Below, piece by piece: positions 17,446 to 25,471 of a DNA stretch of 64,000 bases. Made by a program: the position numbers and the translations under genes. Source of the stretch: VRUE01 sp963788975 (GTDB taxonomy: Bacteria > Actinomycetota > Thermoleophilia > Solirubrobacterales > 70-9); NCBI GenBank assembly GCA_963788975.1, contig CAWBIJ010000004.1, forward strand, positions 372,001 to 436,000. The letters are read 5' to 3'. Below the pieces are notes generated by a model. It did not search any database. It was not told where the DNA came from and was given only the letters and a program-made list of their open reading frames with translations. Numbering within the stretch: position 1 is the first letter of the stretch; the number at the start of each line of letters is the position of its first letter.

Positions 17446-18482
17446 TGAAACACCGCCCGCTCGACGGCGCCGAAATCGTTCTCGCAGTTGACCACCGGCG
17501 GCGCCTTGGAGAGGGCGGTGTCGGGGTCCTTGAGGCCGTGGCCGGTAAGCACGCAGACGACCGACTCCGGCCTTGGCGCGCCCTCGACGGTCGGCAGGCC
17601 GTGGGCGAGCAGGCCGGCGACCGAGGCGGCGGAGGCGGGCTCGCAAAAGACGCCCTCGCTGGCGGCGAGCCAGCGGTAGGCATCGAGGATCTGCTCGTCG
17701 GAAACGGCGGCGACCCTGCCCCGCGACTCGGTGAAGGCGGCCATCGCCTCCTCCCAGCGGGCCGGGTTGCCGATCCGGATCGCCGAGGCGACAGTCTCCG
17801 GGTTGGCGACGGGGGAGCCGCCGACCAGCGGCGCGGCGCCCTCGGCCTGGAAGCCGTAGAGAACTGGTTTCGAACCAGTGCTCTCGACCTCCTTGAAGCC
17901 GCGCCAGTAGGCGGTCACGTTGCCGGCGTTGCCGACCGGTATTGCCAGCGCGCCCGGCATCTCGCCGAGCTCCTCGACCACCTCGAAGGCCGCGGTCTTC
18001 TGGCCCTCGATCCGGAACGGGTTGACCGAGTTGACCAGCTCGATCGGGTGGCGCTGGGCCAGCTCGCGGACGATCCCGAGCGCGTCGTCGAAGTTCCCCT
18101 GCAGGGCGACCACCCGCGCCCCGTGCATCAGCGCCTGCGCCAGCTTGCCGATCGCGATCTTGCCCTCGGGCACGATCACGGCGCCGCGCAGGCCGGCGCG
18201 CGCCGCGTAGGCGGCAGCGCTCGCCGCGGTGTTCCCGGTCGAGGCGCAGATCACTGCCTCCGCCCCGCGTCCCTTCGCCCGCGAGACCGCGACCGTCATC
18301 CCCCGGTCCTTGAAGCTCCCGGTCGGGTTCGCGCCCTCGAACTTGAGGTACGTCCGTACCTCAAGGCGCTCCGAGAGGCGCTCGGCCTCGATCAGCGGCG
18401 TCGATCCCTCGTCCAGCGAGACGATGGGGTCCCCCTCCTCCAGCGGCAGCCGATCGCGGTAGCGCTCGATCAGCGCCGTCAA
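17442..18482 (-). CDS. thrC: threonine synthase
   Basis: A 346-residue PLP enzyme converting O-phosphohomoserine to threonine. The PLP lysine is Lys58 in NPTGSFKDRG; the phosphate-binding loop is NAGN (PVGNAGNVTAYW), and CASTGNTAASAAAYA is the serine/threonine dehydratase-superfamily motif. The TTG at 18482 is chosen as start: it overlaps the hom stop as TTGA, follows a GGAGGAG site inside the end of hom, and gives the standard N-terminus LTALIERYRDRLP. The frame extends further upstream to 18584 but that part lies inside hom. A 27-base hairpin sits inside the gene at 17858-17884. Confidence 0.95.
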   Translation of the reverse strand: MTALIERYRDRLPLEEGDPIVSLDEGSTPLIEAERLSERLEVRTYLKFEGANPTGSFKDRGMTVAVSRAKGRGAEAVICASTGNTAASAAAYAARAGLRGAVIVPEGKIAIGKLAQALMHGARVVALQGNFDDALGIVRELAQRHPIELVNSVNPFRIEGQKTAAFEVVEELGEMPGALAIPVGNAGNVTAYWRGFKEVESTGSKPVLYGFQAEGAAPLVGGSPVANPETVASAIRIGNPARWEEAMAAFTESRGRVAAVSDEQILDAYRWLAASEGVFCEPASAASVAGLLAHGLPTVEGAPRPESVVCVLTGHGLKDPDTALSKAPPVVNCENDFGAVERAVFQ

Positions 18483-19714
18483 ACGAACTCCTCCTCGATC
18501 ACCCGGATCGAGCGCGGCGCGGAACGCAGGTCGTCCAGCCTGGCCAGCGCGTCGACCGCCGCTTCGAAACGAGACTCGAGGCATTCGTGGATGATCATCA
18601 CCAGCCTCGCGTCGTCGCCGGCGCCGCGCTGGACGACGCTCTTTACCGAGACGTCGCTGTCGCCGAGGACCTGGGCGACATGGGCCAGAACCCCAGGCTG
18701 ATCGGCAACCTCAAGGTGCAGGTAGAAGGAGGATTTGATGTCGTGGACGAGCGGCAGCTGGGTCCGGGCCTCGGGAAGCGGCGCCTCGCCGGCGAGGACC
18801 GAGACGACGTCGCCGAGCACCGCCGAGGCGGTCTGCACCCCGCCGGCGCCTGGGCCCGACATCGTCACCTCGGTGATCGAGGGGGCCTCGACCATCACCG
18901 CGTTGAAGGAGCCGCCGATCGGCGCCAGCGGATGACCGCCGTAGAGGAAGCAGGGGAAGACGCGGACGCTGATGCCGCCGTTGCGCCGTTCGGCGACGCC
19001 GAGCAGCTTCAGCGAGAGGCCGAACTCCTTCGCGTAGGCGAGGTCGTCGGGCTGGATCGCCTCGATCCCCTCGTAGGCCACCTCGGCGAGGCTGACCGGA
19101 GTGTGGAAGGCGAGGCGGGCGAGGATCGCCATCTTCGCCGCGGCGTCGGCGCCGGTGACGTCGTCGGTCGGGTCGGCCTCGGCGTAGCCGAGCTCCTGCG
19201 CCCGCGCCAGCACCTCCTCGTACTCGGCGCCGGTGGCAGCCATCTCGCTGAGGATGAAGTTGGTGGTGCCGTTGACGATGCCGAAGACCTTGGAGATCTC
19301 GGTGACGCCGAAGCTCTCCTGGATCACGCGGACGATCGGGATCACGCCCGCCACGGCAGCCTCGAAGCGCAACTGCACCCCGGACTCGCGAGCGACGGCG
19401 AACAGCTCCTCGCCGTGCCGGGCCAGCAGCTGCTTGTTGGCGGTGATGACCGGCCTGCCGGCGTGCAGCGCCGCGAGCACGTACTCGCGTGCCGGCTCGG
19501 TGCCGCCGATCAGCTCGACGATCAGGTCCGAGCGCCCGAGCAGCTCCTCGAAGTCGCCCTCCGTGCGCGTCAGCGTCCCGGCCAACTCGGGCCGGCGGCC
19601 GCTCGCCGCCTCGACCGCGTCGGCGCGCTCGGCCAGCAGCTCGGCGAAGGCGGCGCCGACGGTGCCGCGACCGAGCACTCCTATACGCACGGGTTTGTCG
19701 GAACCCTCAGACAT
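18479..19714 (-). CDS. hom: homoserine dehydrogenase with ACT domain
   Basis: A 411-residue enzyme reducing aspartate semialdehyde to homoserine. The Rossmann motif is GVLGRGTVGAA (12-22). The catalytic/substrate region has VNGTTNFIL and EADPTDDVTGADAAAK. A C-terminal ACT domain (about 330-405, LEVADQPGVLAHVAQVLG) would mediate threonine feedback inhibition. The start ATG at 19714 overlaps the end of lysA by eight bases, and its stop overlaps thrC, so the lysine and threonine branches are driven from one promoter upstream of lysA. Confidence 0.96.
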   Translation of the reverse strand: MSEGSDKPVRIGVLGRGTVGAAFAELLAERADAVEAASGRRPELAGTLTRTEGDFEELLGRSDLIVELIGGTEPAREYVLAALHAGRPVITANKQLLARHGEELFAVARESGVQLRFEAAVAGVIPIVRVIQESFGVTEISKVFGIVNGTTNFILSEMAATGAEYEEVLARAQELGYAEADPTDDVTGADAAAKMAILARLAFHTPVSLAEVAYEGIEAIQPDDLAYAKEFGLSLKLLGVAERRNGGISVRVFPCFLYGGHPLAPIGGSFNAVMVEAPSITEVTMSGPGAGGVQTASAVLGDVVSVLAGEAPLPEARTQLPLVHDIKSSFYLHLEVADQPGVLAHVAQVLGDSDVSVKSVVQRGAGDDARLVMIIHECLESRFEAAVDALARLDDLRSAPRSIRVIEEEFV

Positions 19715-21010
19715 CTCGCGAGGTCAGGTCCTCGTAGGTCTCGCGCCGCACCACCACGCGGGCGTCCCCGTCGCGGCAGAAGACGACCGGCGGACGCGGC
19801 ACACCGTTGTAGTTGCTCGCCATCGCGTAGCCGTAGGCACCGGTGGCGGGAGTCACCAGCACGTCGCCGACGGCTGGGGAGGCGAGCATCATGTCGCGCA
19901 CGATCACGTCGCCGGACTCGCAGTGCATGCCGGCAATCGTCGCCAGCGTGTCGGGGGCTGCCCGGCACGGTCGGCGACCAGCGCTTCGTAGCGCGATCCG
20001 TAGAGCATCGGCCGCAGGTTGTCGGACATGCCGCCGTCGACGGCGACGTAGGTGCGGATTCCGGGGATCTCCTTGACGGTGCCGACCCGGTAGGCGGTGA
20101 GGCCGGCGTTGCCGACCAGCGACCGCCCCGGCTCGATCAGGATGCGCACGCCGTCGCCAAAGACCTCGGCGACCCCACGAACCTTGAACTCAACGTAGGC
20201 GTCGATCGAGGGGGGCTCGTCTGCGGCGGTGTAGGCGATGCCGAGGCCACCGCCGACGTTGACGATCCGGCACCAATCGCCGGCCAGCTCGCCGAGCGCC
20301 CGGATTGCCAGCTTGTAGGGCTCCAGCTCGAAGATCTGCGAGCCGATGTGAGCGTGCAGCCCGACCAGGTTCAGCACGTCCGAGCCGAGCACCCGCTCCA
20401 CCGCCCGCGCCGCCAGCCCGTCCTCGAGGCCGAAGCCGAACTTGGAGTCGAGCTGGCCGGTGGTGATGTAGTCGTGTGTTGAGGGCTTGATCCCCGGCGT
20501 CACCCGGACCAGCACGTCCTGCGGCCCGTCCAGCAGGCGTTCGCAACGCTCGATCTCGTCGAAGGAGTCGAGGATCAGGTGAGCGACCCCGGCCCGGGCT
20601 GCAAGCAGGATCTCCTCGTCGCTCTTGTTGTTGCCGTGCATGTGGATCCGGGTCGGATCGAATCCCGCGCGAAGCGCCATGTGCAGCTCGCCCCCCGAGG
20701 CGACGTCGACCGAGAGCCCCTCCTCGGCGAAGAGGCGGTAGGCGGCCGTGCAGGGCAGCGACTTGCTGGCGAAGAGGACCTCAAAGTCGGCGCCGCGCCG
20801 TTCGAAGGCGTCCCGGTAAGCGCGGGCGCGCTCGCGCATGTCGTCCTCCGCGTAGAGGTATGCGGGAGTGCCGATCTCGGCGGCCAGCGCGACAACGTCG
20901 CAGCCGGCGATCTCGAGGTGGCCACGCTCGTCAATGCGGCTCCCGATCGGGTAGACGGGAGAGCCCTCGATCGGGTTCGCCACCGCGCCCGCCTGTCCTG
21001 GCTCCGCCAT
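19707..21010 (-). pseudogene. lysA: diaminopimelate decarboxylase, interrupted by a one-base deletion
   Basis: The N-terminal 350 or so residues read through PLP Lys83 (FASKSLPC), HIGSQIFEL, VNVGGGLGIAY and EPGRSLVG and stay in frame to about nt 19962. After that the frame fails, and the true C-terminus (GMHCESGDV, VTPATGAYGYAMASNYNG) continues in another frame to 19707. Adding one C to the CCC at 19961-19963 (one G on the coding strand) restores AGAAPDTLATIAGMHCESGD and a 434-residue protein of normal length. The enzyme makes lysine from meso-diaminopimelate. The homopolymer position and intact codons on both sides favour a sequencing or assembly error over a true pseudogene. First gene of the threonine/lysine operon. 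Confidence 0.9.
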
Positions 21011-21060
21011 AGGACGGGCATTGTGACGGGTGCGGGTAGAAGCGCGGCTACCGGGGCGGG

Positions 21061-21756
21061 CTAGCCGTTGCCGCCGAGCAGGCCGCCGACGGTGTCGACG
21101 ACTTTGTCGACTGTTTTGCCCACCGTCGATTCGGGGCCCGCGCCGCCGTTGACCACTTCTTCGGTGACTTTGGTGACACCGGTCTCGCCGAGTACCCCAC
21201 CGGTGACTTCGTCGACGCCGGTGACGGTCTCGTTAACCGCGCCGGTCACCTGCCCCGAGGTGGAGGAACCGCTGCTGCCCCCGCCGCCCGAGACCTGGTC
21301 GCCGCCCCCGTTAGCGGGTCCGGGTGATTTTTTCGGCGCAGAAGCGGACGGGGTTGCGCTGGCAGCCGGCGCCGAGCCGGAGCCTGGATCGCCGACCGGC
21401 TGCTCAGCGGGCGAGCCAGAGGTTGGCGGTCCATTCGCCGCCGGCGTCCCCGCGAAGGCACCTGGCTGGTCGGCGCCATTCCCTCCCGGCGATTTGGCGA
21501 CGCCTTTGGACGCGGCACTACCCGTCGCAGCGCTCAGAGGCCCAGTAGCACCGGAGGGGGTTGAATCGGCCACGGCTTTCCCGCCCGAGACGGCGCTCGA
21601 CTCCCCGCCACCGCCGTTCAGGTCCGGCAAGCCGGTCAAGGGCCAATCCCGGAAGGCCTGGGCCGAGACGAGCAGGACGAAGGCGACCACAGCAGCCGCG
21701 ATCAGGGCCGTCCCTGATACGGCACCGACCAGATAGGTATGCGCCTGTCGGACCAC
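21061..21756 (-). CDS. low-complexity exported or membrane-anchored protein
   Basis: A 231-residue protein with an N-terminal membrane segment (about 9-32, SGTALIAAAVVAFVLLVSAQ) and a long Gly/Ser/Pro/Thr/Ala-rich tail (about 45-170), followed by a more regular segment containing VTGAVNETVTGVDEVTGG and repeated V/T/G turns ending TVGGLLGGNG. It looks like a cell-surface stalk protein anchored by its N-terminus; no catalytic domain is visible. The GTG start has a GAGGAGGAC site upstream. The long tail in this kind of protein often varies between strains. Function unknown. Confidence 0.6.
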   Translation of the reverse strand: MVRQAHTYLVGAVSGTALIAAAVVAFVLLVSAQAFRDWPLTGLPDLNGGGGESSAVSGGKAVADSTPSGATGPLSAATGSAASKGVAKSPGGNGADQPGAFAGTPAANGPPTSGSPAEQPVGDPGSGSAPAASATPSASAPKKSPGPANGGGDQVSGGGGSSGSSTSGQVTGAVNETVTGVDEVTGGVLGETGVTKVTEEVVNGGAGPESTVGKTVDKVVDTVGGLLGGNG

Positions 21757-21884
21757 TCGTCCTCCTCATACCCAGGGTCCCAGAACAGAACCGCCACGCC
21801 TACCCGCTAGTCGTATCTCCTAATAATTTTAGGTAAAGGGCGCCCTCGGATTCCGAGTGCAGGGCCGGGAGTTTCGAGCCAGCC

Positions 21885-23072
21885 CTACAGGTAGCCCATC
21901 GGGTCGGTGGGCACACCGCTGACCCGCACCTCGAAATGAAGGTGGTCGCCGTAGCAGTGGCCGGTGCAGCCGACGTAGCCGATCACGTCGCCCTGGGCGA
22001 CGCTCTGGCCGGAGCCGACCGCGAAGGAGGACTGGTGGGCGTAGCAAGTCTGCAGCCCGCCGCCGTGGTCGAGACAGGTGAAGTTGCCGTAGCCGCCGCT
22101 GCTCGCTTCGGACTGGAGCAGGACCACCGAGCCGGCGGCGGCCGCGCGGATCGGCGTGCCGGCCGGAACGGCGATGTCGACGCCCTCGTGCATCCGCCCC
22201 CAGCGTGGGCCGAAGCCGGAGACGACCGCTCCGTCGACCGGCCAGATCAGCTGGCCCGAGCCGTAGCGGATCGGCCCCGCCGGTAGCGGCGCCGAGGAGG
22301 TCGACTGCAGCTGGGCGGCGATTTCCCCCTGGATTTCGGCGAGTTTGCCCTCGACCCGGTGCTCGTGGTCGTTGATCTTGGCCAGTGCCGCCTCCCGGTC
22401 GCGACGGACGCCGACCAGCTCCGACTGGCGACTCTGGACAGCCCGGCGCGCGCTGACCAGCGCCTGCTCTTCGGCGGCGATCGCGTCGCGGGCCGCTTCG
22501 ATCCGGAGCTTCGCCGAGCGCAGGGTGGCAACCAGGTGCTTGACCTCGTTTCGCAGCTCCCGGACGCGGCCGACGATCGCCTCGTCCATGCCGTGGATTC
22601 GGTTGAGGTACTCGGTCCGGTCGAGCAGCTCGTCGTAGCCGTCGGAGCCGATCACGACGCTGAGCACATCCGGCGTGCCGGTCTCGTAGATCGCCACGAG
22701 GCGGTCGCGCAACGCCACCAGCGCTCGCTTCAGCCGCCCCCGCAGGACCGCGAGGCGTTTCTTCGCCATCTCGAGCTCCGCGATCGCCCCGTCCAGTTCG
22801 GCCTGCTTGGCCTCGAGCCGGACGCGCACCGCCGCCTCCTCGGTCCGCAGCTCGGCCACCTCGCCGGTGAGCCGTTCGATCCGCTCCCGGTAGCGGGAGA
22901 TCGTCGTCGTCAGCACACCCTCACGGGCGTCGAGGCGATCGAGCTTCTCCTGCTTTTCGTCGAGTTCCTGCTGCAGGTCGGCGGCGGGCGACGCGGCGGC
23001 GAGGACGAGCAGCGCGACGAGCGCCGCCACGGCGGCGAGACCAGCCGCCGGGGCAAGGCGAGTCTTGGGCAT
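21885..23072 (-). CDS. EnvC-like murein hydrolase regulator / M23 metallopeptidase
   Basis: A 395-residue exported protein: signal peptide (about 1-31), long coiled coil (about 32-250, starting LQQELDEKQEKLDRL) and a C-terminal M23 domain. Zinc-ligand motifs are HEGVD and GDHLHFEV, with the intervening CYAHQSSF His also present, so the peptidase may be active rather than a degenerate activator. Cysteines in the M23 domain (FTCLDH, TCYAH, GCTGHC) suggest disulfides or added metal contacts. Such proteins cut peptidoglycan cross-bridges or activate amidases during cell separation. The 128-base gap downstream is AT-richer than average and may carry the promoter of the next gene. Confidence 0.88.
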   Translation of the reverse strand: MPKTRLAPAAGLAAVAALVALLVLAAASPAADLQQELDEKQEKLDRLDAREGVLTTTISRYRERIERLTGEVAELRTEEAAVRVRLEAKQAELDGAIAELEMAKKRLAVLRGRLKRALVALRDRLVAIYETGTPDVLSVVIGSDGYDELLDRTEYLNRIHGMDEAIVGRVRELRNEVKHLVATLRSAKLRIEAARDAIAAEEQALVSARRAVQSRQSELVGVRRDREAALAKINDHEHRVEGKLAEIQGEIAAQLQSTSSAPLPAGPIRYGSGQLIWPVDGAVVSGFGPRWGRMHEGVDIAVPAGTPIRAAAAGSVVLLQSEASSGGYGNFTCLDHGGGLQTCYAHQSSFAVGSGQSVAQGDVIGYVGCTGHCYGDHLHFEVRVSGVPTDPMGYL

Positions 23073-23140
23073 CGAAGAAAGGCTAGATCAGGCGGCACGG
23101 CGTCAAACGTCGCTGCCGTGATCTGCAACCCGGCTTGCGA

Positions 23141-24061
23141 TCAGCGCCCGGGCGAGGCGTTCTCGACCTCGAGCAGCGTCTTCCCCGCCTCCTCCTCCAT
23201 CTGCAGCGTGGTGTGCTCGATCTTGAACCGCTCGCCGAGCAGCACCTCGAGCCGGCGCCGGATCAGGTCGCGGTCGGCATCGACCGCGACGACGACGTGG
23301 GCGGCCAGGGCGGCGAAGCCCGCCGTCACGGTCCAGACGTGCAGGTCGTGGACGGAGCGCACGCCGCTCTCCGAGCAGATCGCGGCGCCGATCTGATCGA
23401 CGTCGAGCCCGGTCGGGGCCGTCTCCATCAGCACGTCGATGGGCTCCTTGATCAGCTTCCAGGAGGAAGCGAGGACGAGCAGGGCGATCAGGAGGCCGAC
23501 CACAGGGTCGACGAGCGGCGAGCCACCGGCGAGCACAACGCCTCCCGCGACCACCACCCCGATCGAGCCGAGCGCGTCGGCGGCGCTGTGGCGGAGCACG
23601 CCCTCGAGGTTGAGGTCATCACGCTGCCCCCTCGCCAGGACCGCGGTCGCCGCCACGTTGCCCGCGAGGCCGAAAAGACCGAGAGCGAGAACACCGGCGC
23701 CGTCGATCTCCGGCGGGTCGCCGAACCGCCCAACCGCCGCGATCGCCACCCCAACGGCTACCGCGACCAGGAGCAGGCCGTTGGCCAACGCTGCCAGCAC
23801 CTCAGAGCGCTGGTAGCCAAAGGTGCGCCGTCCCGCTACCGGTCTCGAGGCGAGGGCGGCGGCGAGCAGGCCGAGTGCGATCGCCCCCACGTCGGAGAGC
23901 AAGTGGCCGGCGTCGGCGAGGACGGCCAGCGACCCCGTGAGGACGCCCCCAACCGCCGCCACGACGACCATCGAGGCGTTGATCGCCAGCGCGATCCACA
24001 TCCGCCTCCGGCTGTCCTCGCGCCGCGCGTCAAGAGTGTGCGAGTGGGCGTGGCCGTACAC
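23141..24061 (-). CDS. cation diffusion facilitator (CDF) metal efflux protein
   Basis: A 306-residue protein with a histidine-bearing N-terminus (MYGHAHSHT), six predicted membrane helices and a C-terminal cytoplasmic domain. The metal-site pairs of zinc-type CDFs are present: His53/Asp57 (HLLSD) in helix 2 and His158/Asp162 (HSAAD) in helix 5. The C-terminal domain has HDLHVWTVTAG and IEHTTLQME. H/D in both helices indicates Zn2+ (or Co2+/Cd2+) export driven by the proton gradient. It lies nine bases downstream of the acyl-CoA dehydrogenase gene on the same strand, so the two may be co-transcribed. Confidence 0.92.
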   Translation of the reverse strand: MYGHAHSHTLDARREDSRRRMWIALAINASMVVVAAVGGVLTGSLAVLADAGHLLSDVGAIALGLLAAALASRPVAGRRTFGYQRSEVLAALANGLLLVAVAVGVAIAAVGRFGDPPEIDGAGVLALGLFGLAGNVAATAVLARGQRDDLNLEGVLRHSAADALGSIGVVVAGGVVLAGGSPLVDPVVGLLIALLVLASSWKLIKEPIDVLMETAPTGLDVDQIGAAICSESGVRSVHDLHVWTVTAGFAALAAHVVVAVDADRDLIRRRLEVLLGERFKIEHTTLQMEEEAGKTLLEVENASPGR

Positions 24062-24070
24062 GCCCCGAGC

Positions 24071-25342
24071 TTACGCCGGCACCGGCTCCTTCTCCGACTT
24101 GGCCGCCATCGCCTCGCCGGCAACTTCAGCCGCGTAGCCGAGGCGCTCGGCGTAATCGCGGGCCTGCATGCGGGAGATGACCATGCGCTGGATCTCGGCC
24201 GTGCCCTCGAACAGCTGGTAGATCTTGGCGTCGCGGAAGAACTTCTCCAGCGGACACTCGGTGCTCCAGGCGTAGGGGCCGACCAGGTCCATCAGCGTCG
24301 TCGTCGCCCACATCGTCACGTCGCCGGCCTTGAGCTTCGACATCGAGCCCTGGCCACCGGTCATCGGGATCCCGTTGCGGCCCATCCAGGCGGCGCGCTG
24401 GACCAACAGGCGGGAGGCCTCGATCTCGGTCGCGACGTCGGCGAGCGTCTGCTGGATGCGCTGGACCTGAAGCATGGGGGTGCCGCCTTCGGACTGGCCG
24501 TCGAGGTACTCGAGGGTCCACTCGTAAGCGGCCTGGGCGATGCCGAGAGCTGAGGCGCCGACCAGCGGCCGGGTCATCTCGAAGGTCGCCAGAGCGTCGG
24601 CTCCGCGCGACTTCTTGCCTTCCCGGCCACGCTGCAGCTTGCGCTCCAGCTTCTCCTCGCCGCCGAGCAGGTTCTCGACCGGGATCCGGCAGTCCTCGAG
24701 CACGATCTCGGCGGTGTGCGAGGCGCGGATGCCGAGCTTCGACTCCTTCTTGCCCTGGCTCAGGCCCGGGGTGCCTTTGCCGACGACGAAGGAAGCCTGG
24801 CCGCGCGTTCCGAGCGTCGGGTCGACGGTGGCGACGACGACGTGGACGTCGGCGATGCCGCCGTTGGTGATGAATACCTTGGTCCCGCTGAGGACCCACT
24901 CGTCGCCGTCGCGTTTGGCGGTCGTCTTCAGGCTCTTCACGTCGGAGCCCGCCTGGGGCTCGGTGACCGCGTAGGCGCCGAGCTTGATCTCCTCCTCGTT
25001 GCCAAAGCACTCGGGGACCCACCGGCCGATCTGCTCCGGGGTGCCGGAGGAGGCGATGCCGGCGGCCGCGAGGCCGGAGCCGGAGACCGCCAGAGCGATG
25101 CCGGCGCAGCCCCAGTGGAACTCTTCGGCCGATATCACCTGCATCTGGCCCTGCTCGTCGGATGCCGAGCGCTGAATCCCCTCGAGGCCGCCGAAGCCCT
25201 GCTTGCGCGCCTCCTTGATCACCTCCCAGGGGGTGCTCTCCTCTTCGTCGTGCTTGCGGGCGGCGGGCCGGATCACCTCACGGGCGAAAGTCCGGCAGCG
25301 GTCCTTGTACTCCAGCTGCTCCTCGTTCAGTACGAAATCCAT
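24071..25342 (-). CDS. acyl-CoA dehydrogenase
   Basis: A 423-residue flavoprotein of the acyl-CoA dehydrogenase family that introduces the 2,3-double bond of acyl-CoA. Typical motifs: AVTEPQAGSDVKSLKTTAK (FAD/substrate region), WVLSGTKVFITNGG, and a C-terminal FEGTAEIQRMVIS in which Glu379 is at the position of the catalytic base. The length is longer than short-chain enzymes and has an insert around EEKLERKLQRGREGKKSRG. Upstream lies a TetR-type operator shared with the divergent wall-binding gene. The same operator sits near the thiolase gene, so regulation with other beta-oxidation genes is likely. Confidence 0.92.
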   Translation of the reverse strand: MDFVLNEEQLEYKDRCRTFAREVIRPAARKHDEEESTPWEVIKEARKQGFGGLEGIQRSASDEQGQMQVISAEEFHWGCAGIALAVSGSGLAAAGIASSGTPEQIGRWVPECFGNEEEIKLGAYAVTEPQAGSDVKSLKTTAKRDGDEWVLSGTKVFITNGGIADVHVVVATVDPTLGTRGQASFVVGKGTPGLSQGKKESKLGIRASHTAEIVLEDCRIPVENLLGGEEKLERKLQRGREGKKSRGADALATFEMTRPLVGASALGIAQAAYEWTLEYLDGQSEGGTPMLQVQRIQQTLADVATEIEASRLLVQRAAWMGRNGIPMTGGQGSMSKLKAGDVTMWATTTLMDLVGPYAWSTECPLEKFFRDAKIYQLFEGTAEIQRMVISRMQARDYAERLGYAAEVAGEAMAAKSEKEPVPA

Positions 25343-25393
25343 GCGGTCCCTTCTTGAAGTCTCGGCGTGCGCGCCAGGCTTTCCGGTTACTGA

Positions 25394-25409
25394 TTGACTG
25401 GTCAGTCAA
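25394..25409. promoter_or_regulatory. TetR-type operator, copy 1
   Basis: TTGACTG-GT-CAGTCAA is a palindrome with perfect 7-base arms in the divergent gap between the acyl-CoA dehydrogenase gene (24071-25342) and the wall-binding gene (from 25472). The surrounding 20 bases (25393-25412) are identical to those at 34931-34950. The size and symmetry suit a TetR/FadR-like acyl-CoA-responsive repressor; the repressor is not identified in this window. Confidence 0.75.
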
Positions 25410-25428
25410 CCAGTCCGTTCCACAGGTT

Positions 25429-25448
25429 AACTGACTGGCCAGCCAGTT
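25429..25448. promoter_or_regulatory. second, imperfect operator half of the same gap
   Basis: AACTGACTGGCCAGCCAGTT is an imperfect palindrome 35 bases after copy 1. It shares TGACTGG with the main operator. It ends 23 bases before the GTG at 25472, so it may control the wall-binding gene while copy 1 controls the dehydrogenase, or both may bind cooperatively. Confidence 0.45.
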
Positions 25449-25471
25449 TCGAACGGGTAGCGTTCCCCGCC

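Noticed and set aside
18587..20482. Long plus-strand open frame opposite hom and lysA.
   Set aside because: High-GC shadow frame; the minus-strand proteins have complete family motifs.
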